From positions 1 through 42,948 of the forward strand of contig WHTP01000038.1 in the NCBI GenBank assembly GCA_009377695.1: a DNA stretch of 42,948 nucleotides. The letters are read 5' to 3'. The stretch comes from Hyphomicrobiales bacterium (GTDB taxonomy: Bacteria > Pseudomonadota > Alphaproteobacteria > Rhizobiales > Xanthobacteraceae). The translations under genes were made by a program, and so were the position numbers. Each line of letters starts with the position of its first letter. Position 1 is the first letter of the stretch. This document shows positions 37,140 through 42,948 of this stretch, piece after piece. The notes below the pieces were generated by a model. The model was not told where the DNA came from. It was given only the letters and a program-made list of their open reading frames with translations, and searched no databases.

Positions 37140-38120
37140 TCACGGCTTTGCCCGCACCAATGGCGCGATACGGTCGATCCGGTTGGTCCAGATGCCGGTG
37201 CGGAACGGTTTCGGCAACATGTTGAGATCATTCGCCGTATCGATGCTGCTGGAAAAATCCGCTCCGTCATAGCGGCCGATGACGAACACCTCGGTCGATA
37301 CCCGCTTCATGCGGTTGATGAAGCCGTCGGGCCAGCTCCACAGCCAAGCCGCATAATTCGCCGGCACCAACAGCAGGCTGTTGCGGCAGGCGGTGGGCAC
37401 AGCGCCGGTCCAGCCGATGACGAGATAGCGCAGCAGGCATTGCTTGAGCGTTGCGCGCGACATCGCTGGAATCTCGGGCAATTCTCTGCGCATGACCGCG
37501 ATCGGCGCGTCGCCGCCATAGACCATGAGGCGAGCGCGGCGCTGTGCCGGCAGTTGCCGTAGACGCTCCGCCAACCTTTCGCCTTCGTCGGGATCGTTGC
37601 TCTTGATGTGAATGAGGAAGCGCCGTGTGGGAAACGTGTCGAGCACCTCATCGAGCGACGGCATCATGCCCACGCCGCGGCCGCGGAACGGATAGGTCTT
37701 TCCGCCGTCGGCCGTGTAGCCGTATCCGACGTCGAGCGCTTTCAATTGGGCGAGGGTATGCCCGCGCGTGACGCCGCGGCCCTCGGTGCGGCAATCGACG
37801 GTCCAGTCGTGAAACACGGCGAAATGGCCGTCGGTGGTCGGGTGGACGTCGAACTCGACAACGTCGGCACCCGCCGCGAACGCCGCGTGCATTGATGGCA
37901 GCGTATTTTCGAGGAAGGGATGCTCCGGCGGATGAATGCGCGTCGCTGTACAGGTGTCGCGCTCGAGGCCTGCCGGATCGTAGGTCTGTGCGAGCCCGCG
38001 ATGCGCGAGCAGCGTCGGTCGGTTCGGCCGCTCGGACACAAGCCAAGTCGTGTTGTTGAGATAGACGAAGGCCGCGAGCAAAACGATGCCCGCGGCCGCG
38101 ATGCGCAACGCTCGTTTCAT
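37140..38120 (-). CDS. Glycerophosphodiester phosphodiesterase
   Basis: GDPD-family enzyme of 326 residues, anchored or exported by an N-terminal hydrophobic segment (ALRIAAAGIVLLAAFVYLN, about 4-22). The catalytic pattern is clear: LLAHRG (37-42), ENT (71-73), VVEFDVHPTTDGHFAVFHD (87-105) holding the metal ligands Glu89, Asp91 and His104. The C-terminal half keeps TIM-barrel segments (FLIHIKSNDPDEGERLAERL). ATG at 38120 with ggggag is chosen over the longer frame. It hydrolyses glycerophosphodiesters to glycerol 3-phosphate and an alcohol; an insertion (ERDTCTATRIHPPEHPF) between HRG and ENT is unusual. It acts outside the inner membrane. Confidence 0.9.
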   Translation of the reverse strand: MKRALRIAAAGIVLLAAFVYLNNTTWLVSERPNRPTLLAHRGLAQTYDPAGLERDTCTATRIHPPEHPFLENTLPSMHAAFAAGADVVEFDVHPTTDGHFAVFHDWTVDCRTEGRGVTRGHTLAQLKALDVGYGYTADGGKTYPFRGRGVGMMPSLDEVLDTFPTRRFLIHIKSNDPDEGERLAERLRQLPAQRRARLMVYGGDAPIAVMRRELPEIPAMSRATLKQCLLRYLVIGWTGAVPTACRNSLLLVPANYAAWLWSWPDGFINRMKRVSTEVFVIGRYDGADFSSSIDTANDLNMLPKPFRTGIWTNRIDRIAPLVRAKP

Positions 38121-38201
38121 ACGTCTCCCCGATGCGGCGGCACCGTCGAATGCCAATCAGGCAAGACCGTGGCGCTGCCGAGAATCGAAGCGACGCGTGG
38201 T

Positions 38202-38699
38202 TTATTTGCGCAGGAAGACGTAGTCCGCCGCGTAAGGCACGCTGTTGAAAGTCCCGACCGTGCTGCAGGCGCCTTCAAGCTGGCCGCCCGACGTGTTGAT
38301 GCGCTGGATCGTGGTGACGCCCGAGAACGTGCCCTTGCCGCGATGTGCAGTCGCCGCGAGCTTGAGCCAGGGGATGTCCTTCGCAGTTTTGCCGGGCGCG
38401 CGGCCGGTCACCTTCCCGACTACGGCGCTGCCGTCCATGTATTCCCAGTTCGGGCCGGCATAGTGGCGGCCGACGGTCTTGCCGTCGAGCAGCAGCGTCG
38501 CGATCGGCTCACGGAAGCTCCAGGCGAACTTGCCGTCCTTGGTCGCGGCGCACTCGTAAAGCTGCGCGCCCTGCGCGTGCAGCGTAATGACCGTCTTCTC
38601 GCCCGGTGCGGCGATCTCTGCCGGCATTTGCGCCCATGCAGGCGATGACAACGCAAGGAACGCCGCGACTGCAGCGATATGCCGACGATGATAGCCCAT
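38202..38699 (-). CDS. Exported DUF3455 protein
   Basis: Protein of 165 residues with a signal peptide (HIAAVAAFLALSSPAWA-QM, about 7-23). The mature part fits DUF3455: GAQLYECAATKDGKFAWSFREPIATLLLDGKTVGRHYAGPNWEYMDGS (about 44-92), then WLKLAATAHRGKGTFSGVTTIQRINTSGG and an ending with ACSTVGTFNSVPYAADYVFLRK. Two cysteines (50 and about 143) may form a disulfide. The start is preceded by ggagg. The role is not established for the family. It is upstream of the GDPD gene on the same strand with an 81-bp gap. Confidence 0.88.
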   Translation of the reverse strand: MGYHRRHIAAVAAFLALSSPAWAQMPAEIAAPGEKTVITLHAQGAQLYECAATKDGKFAWSFREPIATLLLDGKTVGRHYAGPNWEYMDGSAVVGKVTGRAPGKTAKDIPWLKLAATAHRGKGTFSGVTTIQRINTSGGQLEGACSTVGTFNSVPYAADYVFLRK

Positions 38700-38853
38700 G
38701 ATATCCTCCGGTGGTTGTTCCGCTCATGATACCGCCTCGCGAAACGCGAACAACGGGTGCACCGCCGAATCGAGGTGGGTGCGTTTCCATCCGGCTCGTA
38801 TTATTTTGTCAGCCGCGAGGACTTGAGACGGCGGCTTGAGACGGCGATTTGGG

Positions 38854-39123
38854 ATGGCGCAAATTCACTTCACGAGCTGGCTGCGCACGGTCGTGCCGGA
38901 CGCGCCGGTGACGGCCAACGGCGCGACCGTGGGCGAGGCGCTCGATGCGCTGCTGGCGCAGCGGCCACATGTCCGCAGCTACGTGCTTGATGAGCAGGGC
39001 CGGCTGCGCAAGCATGTCTGCATCTTCGCCGACGGCGCGCGACTGCCGCGCGAGGCGGCGCTCGCGCACCCGATCGGCCCGGAATCGCAGCTCCATGTCA
39101 TGCAAGCCTTGTCGGGGGGATAG
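38854..39123 (+). CDS. MoaD/ThiS-like beta-grasp protein ending in Gly-Gly
   Basis: Small ubiquitin-fold protein of 89 residues: strands and helix in the order MAQIHFTSWLRTVV, ATVGEALDALLAQRPHVRSYVLD and RKHVCIFADGARL, ending in LHVMQALSGG with the diglycine needed for adenylation and sulfur transfer in MoaD/ThiS proteins. The first ATG is weakly supported by gag. The BNR-repeat gene begins three bases after its stop, so the two are one operon. No molybdopterin or thiamine genes are nearby, so this is probably a dedicated sulfur carrier or modifier of unknown target. Confidence 0.85.
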   Translation: MAQIHFTSWLRTVVPDAPVTANGATVGEALDALLAQRPHVRSYVLDEQGRLRKHVCIFADGARLPREAALAHPIGPESQLHVMQALSGG

Positions 39124-39126
39124 ACA

Positions 39127-40197
39127 ATGAGTGATCGCTTGTTGGTGTCGACGCGCAAAGGTCTGATCGTGCTCGAGCGCAAAGGCGGCGGCTGGACCAT
39201 CACCACCACAGCGTTTCCGGGAGTCCCGGTGTCGGCGGCACTGAGCGATCCGCGCGACGGCGCGATCTTTGCCGCGCTCAAGCACGGGCATTTCGGACCG
39301 AAGGTGCATCGCTCGGACGACGGTGGCCGCAACTTCGTTGAGATCGGAACTCCGGCATTCCCGACCGACGCCGCCGGCGCTCCGGCCGTGTTCCAGTACT
39401 GGACGCTCGAGCCAGGTGGGCCGCATCATTCCGACCGCCTGTGGATCGGCGCCATTCCGGCCGGCCTGTTCCGCTCCGACGACCGTGGCGCGAATTGGGA
39501 GCTCGTCCGCGCGCTGTGGGATGTGCCGGAGCGAGGCAAATGGTTCGGCGGCGGCTATGACGATGCCGGCATCCATTCGGTCTCGCCGGATCCGCGCGAT
39601 GCAAACCGCGTGGTGATCGCGATCTCGTGCGGCGGCGTCTGGGACACGCGCGATGACGGCCAGAGCTGGACGGTCCGTGGAAAGGGGATGATTGCCGGCT
39701 ACATGCCGCCGGACCAGCAGGAGGTGCCCGAGATTCAGGACCCGCATCGCCTGGTGCGCTGCGCATCTGATCCCGACACCATCTGGGTGCAGCATCACAG
39801 CGGTGTCTTCCGCTCGGACGACGCCGGCGCGTCCTTCACGCAGATCCAGCCGCCGGGTGACGATTTCGGCTTCGCGGTGGCGGTCCATCCGCAAGACCCG
39901 AAGACCGCCTGGCTGGTGCCGGCGATCAAGGATGAGGTGCGCATGCCGCGCGACGGCGCGTTGTACGTGCACCGCACGCGCGATGGCGGCGCAACCTGGC
40001 AGTCGCTCCGTGATGGGCTGCCGCAGAAGGATGCCTTCGATCTGGTCTACCGCCACGGCCTCGACGTCGACATGACTGGCGCCCAGCTCGCCGTGGGCTC
40101 GACCACCGGCGCGCTTTGGGTCAGCGACAATGGCGGCGACGGCTGGGAGCTGGTCAACGCCCACCTGCCGCCGATCTACGCGGTACGGTTTGGGTAG
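39127..40197 (+). CDS. BNR/Asp-box repeat beta-propeller protein
   Basis: Protein of 356 residues without signal peptide. Asp-box motifs (SxDxGxxW type) recur about every 50-60 residues: RSDDGGRNF, RSDDRGANW, TRDDGQSW, RSDDAGASF, TRDGGATW and SDNGGDGW. That is six repeats, enough for a closed beta-propeller as in sortilin- or sialidase-like proteins, though catalytic sialidase residues are not evident. It is three bases downstream of the MoaD-like gene and this pairing has been noticed in other genomes from memory. A function as an enzyme or binding scaffold coupled to the small Gly-Gly protein is inference. Confidence 0.86.
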   Translation: MSDRLLVSTRKGLIVLERKGGGWTITTTAFPGVPVSAALSDPRDGAIFAALKHGHFGPKVHRSDDGGRNFVEIGTPAFPTDAAGAPAVFQYWTLEPGGPHHSDRLWIGAIPAGLFRSDDRGANWELVRALWDVPERGKWFGGGYDDAGIHSVSPDPRDANRVVIAISCGGVWDTRDDGQSWTVRGKGMIAGYMPPDQQEVPEIQDPHRLVRCASDPDTIWVQHHSGVFRSDDAGASFTQIQPPGDDFGFAVAVHPQDPKTAWLVPAIKDEVRMPRDGALYVHRTRDGGATWQSLRDGLPQKDAFDLVYRHGLDVDMTGAQLAVGSTTGALWVSDNGGDGWELVNAHLPPIYAVRFG

Positions 40198-40220
40198 ACT
40201 GGCGGTCAGCGATTCTCCGC

Positions 40221-40342
40221 CGTCATCCTGAGGGCCGAGCCATAAGCGCGTTTATGCGCGTCTTCGACGCGCTATGGCGACGGCCCACGCAGCCGCGTGC
40301 ATATTCGCTGGAGCGTGCTAAGGGCCTCCTCAGCATGAGGCC
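40221..40342. repeat. Degraded copy of the tcatcctgagg repeat
   Basis: cgtcatcctgagg (40221-40233) and cctcagcatgagg (40328-40340) are decayed ends related to the element at 9771-9922, with gacgcgctatggcg in the interior. It is between the BNR gene and the antiporter. Confidence 0.5.
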
Positions 40343-40368
40343 GATCAAGGTCCGTTGGAAGTCAGTCC

Positions 40369-42126
40369 ATGCACCATGAAGCCTGGCTCAAGGACGTGCT
40401 CGTCTTCCTGGTGGCGGCCGGGCTGATCGTGCCGCTGTTCCATCGCGCGCGCATCGGCGCGGTGCTGGGCTTCCTGCTGATCGGCGTCGCGGTCGGGCCC
40501 TACGGTTTCGGCGCGCTCGCCGCCGATTATCCCTGGCTGCGCTATCTCACGATCGAGGACCGCACCCGCGTCGAGCCGTTCGCGGAGCTCGGCATCATGT
40601 TTCTTCTCTTCCTGATCGGCATTGAGATGTCGGTCGAGCGCCTGTGGTCGCTGCGCCGTTTCGTGGCCGGCATCGGCAGCGTGCAGTTCCTGCTCTCTGC
40701 GGTCGCCTTCGGAATGGTGCTGTCGATGCTCGGCGCATCATCGAATGCGGCAATCGTCTTGGGACTCGGGCTGGCGATGTCCTCGACCGCAGTCGTGATG
40801 CAGCTCCTGGAAGAACAGGGCCGCACCGCAACGCCCCTCGGTCAGGTCGCACTTGCGGTGCTGCTGTTCCAGGATCTGATGGTCGCGCCGGTCCTGTTCG
40901 GGGCGGAGATCCTCGGCCGCGGCGGCGATGTATGGCTCGGGCTCGCCGAGGCGGTGCTGCAGGCCGCCGTCGCGATTGCCGCCATCTTGATTGCCGGCCG
41001 CTTCCTGTTGCGACCGCTGTTCAGCATCGCGGCGAGGACCGGCAGCCGCGAGCTGATCATGGCGATGACGCTTCTCATGGTGATTGGTGTCGCCGCGGCA
41101 ACCGGTTATGCAGGACTCTCAACCGCGCTCGGCGCGTTCCTCGCTGGGGTGCTGCTGTCGGAAACGGAATATCGCCATCAGATCGAGATCGATATCGCGC
41201 CGTTCAAGGGATTGCTGGTCGGCCTGTTCTTCATCACCGTCGGCATGTCGATCGATGTTCGCGTGGTCTGGAATGAAATCGGCATCATCCTGCTTGCGGT
41301 CGCGCTCCTGCTCGTGGTCAAGGCCGCCATCCTCTACGGTGCGTGCCGGCTGTTCGGCGTGAATCCGGGCGTGACCGTTGAGGCGGCGATCCTCATGGCG
41401 CAAGCCGGCGAATTCGGCTTCATCGTGATCGGGATCGGCCGCTCCACCGGGCTCGTGCCTGCCGATCTCGCGCAGGCGACGACGGCGGTGGTAGGCATCA
41501 GCATGGTGCTCACGCCGTTTCTGGCCATCGGCGCGCGTGCGCTCGGCGGCCGCATCCAGCGCATCGAGCATCGTGACCACATGCCTTCCAAGGATCAGGT
41601 CGAGGTGACCGATCATGTCATCATCGGCGGCTATGGTCGGGTCGGGCAGGTGATCGCCCGGCTGCTGCGGGCAGAGAATGTGCCGTTCGTCGCGCTGGAC
41701 ACCAATGCCCGCATCGCGAGCGAAGGGTCAAGGCGCGGCGATGCGGTCTTCCTGGGCGATGCCGCGCGCGGCGAATTCTTAAGCCGCGCCGGCGCGGCGG
41801 GAGCGCGCGCGTTCGTCGTGACGGTCAATTCGGCGCCGGCGGCCGAACGTATGGTCGCTGCGGCCCATAAGGAGCGGCCCGATGTGCCGGTGTTCGCGCG
41901 GGCGCGCGATCCCGCGCACGCGGCGCGGCTGCTCAAGCTCGGCGCCGTCGCGGTGACGCTGGAGGCAGTGGAGGCGAGCCTTCAGCTCGGCGCACGCCTG
42001 CTCAAGGGGCTCGGCGTGGCCGACGAGGCGATCGCGCGCCGGCTCGACGAGATGCGCGACGAGGAGCTTGGGCCGATTCCAGGTGAGGGGGGAGGGAAGA
42101 CCGATCGGCCGGCCCGCGGCGACTGA
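40369..42126 (+). CDS. CPA2 family monovalent cation:proton antiporter (KefB/KefC-like)
   Basis: Inner-membrane protein of 585 residues. About twelve hydrophobic segments in the first 395 residues include the CPA2 core (GLGLAMSSTAVVMQLLEEQG and GLSTALGAFLAGVLLSETEYRHQIE). A cytoplasmic RCK/TrkA-N Rossmann domain follows (about 412-530, VIIGGYGRVGQVIARLLRAENVPFVALD with GxGxxG), which binds nucleotide and gates transport. The family exchanges potassium or sodium for protons and is often glutathione- or NAD-regulated. The start has ggaag nine bases upstream. No KefF/KefG-like partner is adjacent. The last 20 residues (PGEGGGKTDRPARGD) are a variable tail. Confidence 0.93.
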   Translation: MHHEAWLKDVLVFLVAAGLIVPLFHRARIGAVLGFLLIGVAVGPYGFGALAADYPWLRYLTIEDRTRVEPFAELGIMFLLFLIGIEMSVERLWSLRRFVAGIGSVQFLLSAVAFGMVLSMLGASSNAAIVLGLGLAMSSTAVVMQLLEEQGRTATPLGQVALAVLLFQDLMVAPVLFGAEILGRGGDVWLGLAEAVLQAAVAIAAILIAGRFLLRPLFSIAARTGSRELIMAMTLLMVIGVAAATGYAGLSTALGAFLAGVLLSETEYRHQIEIDIAPFKGLLVGLFFITVGMSIDVRVVWNEIGIILLAVALLLVVKAAILYGACRLFGVNPGVTVEAAILMAQAGEFGFIVIGIGRSTGLVPADLAQATTAVVGISMVLTPFLAIGARALGGRIQRIEHRDHMPSKDQVEVTDHVIIGGYGRVGQVIARLLRAENVPFVALDTNARIASEGSRRGDAVFLGDAARGEFLSRAGAAGARAFVVTVNSAPAAERMVAAAHKERPDVPVFARARDPAHAARLLKLGAVAVTLEAVEASLQLGARLLKGLGVADEAIARRLDEMRDEELGPIPGEGGGKTDRPARGD

Positions 42127-42239
42127 ATCGCGGCGCGGACCGGCGCGGTGTTTGCCGTGTTCAGATCAGTTGCGGCTGAACGAAATCGCCGCCGGCGGTT
42201 CCGATGTCGAGAGTGTCGTATCGCTATCCGATTTCAGCA

Positions 42240-42602
42240 CTATTTTTTTTCTTCTTTATCTTCTTCATCTTCTTCATCTTCTTCGTCCTCTTCATCGTCG
42301 TCCTCGTCCTCTTCATCGTCATCTTCCTCGTCGTCGCCTTCTTCGCCCTCTTCTTCTTCGTCCTCGTCGCCTTCTTCGTCCTCCTCTTCTTCCTCTTCTT
42401 CGTCATCGTCGTCGTCATCATCATCATCGGCGACGTCGTGCGATCCGTCCTCCTCCTCTTCGTCGGACAGGGGCGGCCGTCCGGTCGCGAAACCAGGGGC
42501 AGCTGCGGTGGCGGGACGCGCGCCCGTGAGCAATTCCGGTATGGCGGAATCGTCGAGAAGGATGTCGACATAGGACAGGGCGCCGATAGCAGTCTGGATC
42601 AT
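42240..42602 (-). CDS. Small protein with an extremely acidic C-terminal half
   Basis: Protein of 120 residues. The N-terminal part (1-50) begins MIQTAIGALSYVDILLDDSAIPELLTG and is of normal composition. From about residue 52 to the end nearly every residue is aspartate or glutamate, coded by a GAN-type triplet tract. ATG at 42602 has gaggag nine bases upstream, which favours this strand over the poly-serine or hydrophobic frames on the other. There is no signal peptide. Such tails mimic nucleic acid or bind basic proteins or divalent ions; no specific role is proposed. The tract is prone to slippage, so length probably varies between strains. Confidence 0.6.
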   Translation of the reverse strand: MIQTAIGALSYVDILLDDSAIPELLTGARPATAAAPGFATGRPPLSDEEEEDGSHDVADDDDDDDDDEEEEEEEDEEGDEDEEEEGEEGDDEEDDDEEDEDDDEEDEEDEEDEEDKEEKK

Positions 42603-42708
42603 CACTGGCTTTCTCCTCGGTGAAATGTTCGGCGATCGGTTGATAGTCGCGGCAGGACGAATCCGCGCCCGGAACTTAGGCACTCTCTCGCGACGGTTCC
42701 AGATGTGC

Positions 42709-42738
42709 AAGAAAAACGGCGCGGATTACCGCGCCGTT
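42709..42738 (-). terminator. Intrinsic terminator reading leftward
   Basis: aacggcgcgg and ccgcgccgtt (42715-42724 and 42729-42738) form a perfect 10-bp stem. In the reverse direction it is followed by tttttc. It would end transcription of a reverse-strand gene lying right of the window, now separated from it by the CTAG array 42781-42946. Confidence 0.7.
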
Positions 42739-42780
42739 GATGACCAAATTATGGTCGCGATATTGCGAGCGCGAATTGCC

Positions 42781-42946
42781 CTAGTGTCCCGATTCCGAAG
42801 TTCGTACCACTTCGCAGCGGCCTCTTACACGAACTTCGGAATCGAAGGACACTAGCAACTCTTTGAATCTAGTGTGGCTTTGGTTCAGAAGTCCGCATGT
42901 CGGACTCGCCGCGAGAATGATGCGGACTTCTGAACCGCCACACTAG
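42781..42946. repeat. CTAG hairpin array: B, linker, A (right edge)
   Basis: B spans 42781-42855, the linker 42856-42868 carries caactctttgaat, and A spans 42869-42946 with ctag at both ends. The order and orientation are the same as at 31982-32147, and the A arms ggttcagaagtccgcat / atgcggacttctgaacc are perfect. The final CTAG lies two bases from the window edge and could be the stop of a reverse-strand gene beyond it. Confidence 0.9.
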
Positions 42947-42948
42947 GC

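Noticed and set aside
42148-42623. Plus-strand frames rich in serine or in phenylalanine/valine
   Set aside because: They are complements of the GAN-triplet tract; the reverse frame has a proper start, Shine-Dalgarno and a normal N-terminal part.

Overview
The window looks like chromosomal DNA of a GC-rich alphaproteobacterium of the order Hyphomicrobiales, in the Bradyrhizobium / Rhodopseudomonas / Pseudolabrys neighbourhood. The reasons are recA immediately followed by alaS, a GAAC-N7-GAAC SOS box before recA, several Bug/TctC-type solute-binding proteins, an OpgC-type glucan acyltransferase, and intergenic repeats typical of this order (30627-30673, 9771-9922, 14778-14843). This placement is inference from gene content and memory; no search was run.

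Layout. 1-4800: a reverse-strand iron/heme cell-surface signalling cassette (ECF sigma factor, FecR anti-sigma, STN-containing TonB receptor). The receptor seems to have lost its C-terminus at the left edge, and a small remnant of a Tat-exported protein lies upstream. 4900-8700: glutathione transferase, a SET-domain protein with a DMT exporter, a DUF5996 protein and a secreted Kazal-type inhibitor. 8700-13050: two Bug-type binding proteins and a large exported alpha/beta hydrolase. 13200-16220: two tandem HdeD-like membrane proteins, a methyltransferase and a GYD protein. 16220-18250: a stretch without a convincing gene, then a lower-GC gene for a SIR2-like DUF4917 protein, the most island-like part of the window. 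18250-23180: class I fumarase, an overlapping OpgC / SGNH-hydrolase pair and an extradiol-type VOC enzyme. 23400-28000: a photoactive-yellow-protein-like PAS protein with Ser at the chromophore cysteine, a decayed Bug gene, three small exported or soluble proteins, a luciferase-like oxidoreductase and a divergent MarR regulator. 28000-32800: DUF2156 acyltransferase-like protein, flavin monooxygenase, kynurenine-formamidase-like hydrolase, then a gene-poor stretch with two tiny membrane proteins and a candidate small RNA. 32900-42950: recA, alaS, GDPD phosphodiesterase, DUF3455, a MoaD-like/BNR-repeat pair, a CPA2 antiporter and an extremely acidic protein.

The most unusual feature is a family of dispersed hairpin elements of roughly 70-80 bp, each bounded by CTAG and often strung in arrays (3371-3533, 4356-4685, 13963-14090, 25775-25849, 26200-26306, 31982-32147, 42781-42946). 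At least five stem types share one architecture (outer gtg...cac arms, an inner stem resembling gattcNNaNNttcg, a GC-rich loop) but differ in sequence, with both arms changed together. Two types (called A and B here) recur as a fixed B-linker-A module. In three places the CTAG end is also the stop codon of the adjoining gene or gene remnant, and at one gene it also contributes to the Shine-Dalgarno sequence. I do not recognise this family by name. It behaves like a CTAG-targeting MITE or REP-like family with selection or conversion maintaining the hairpins.
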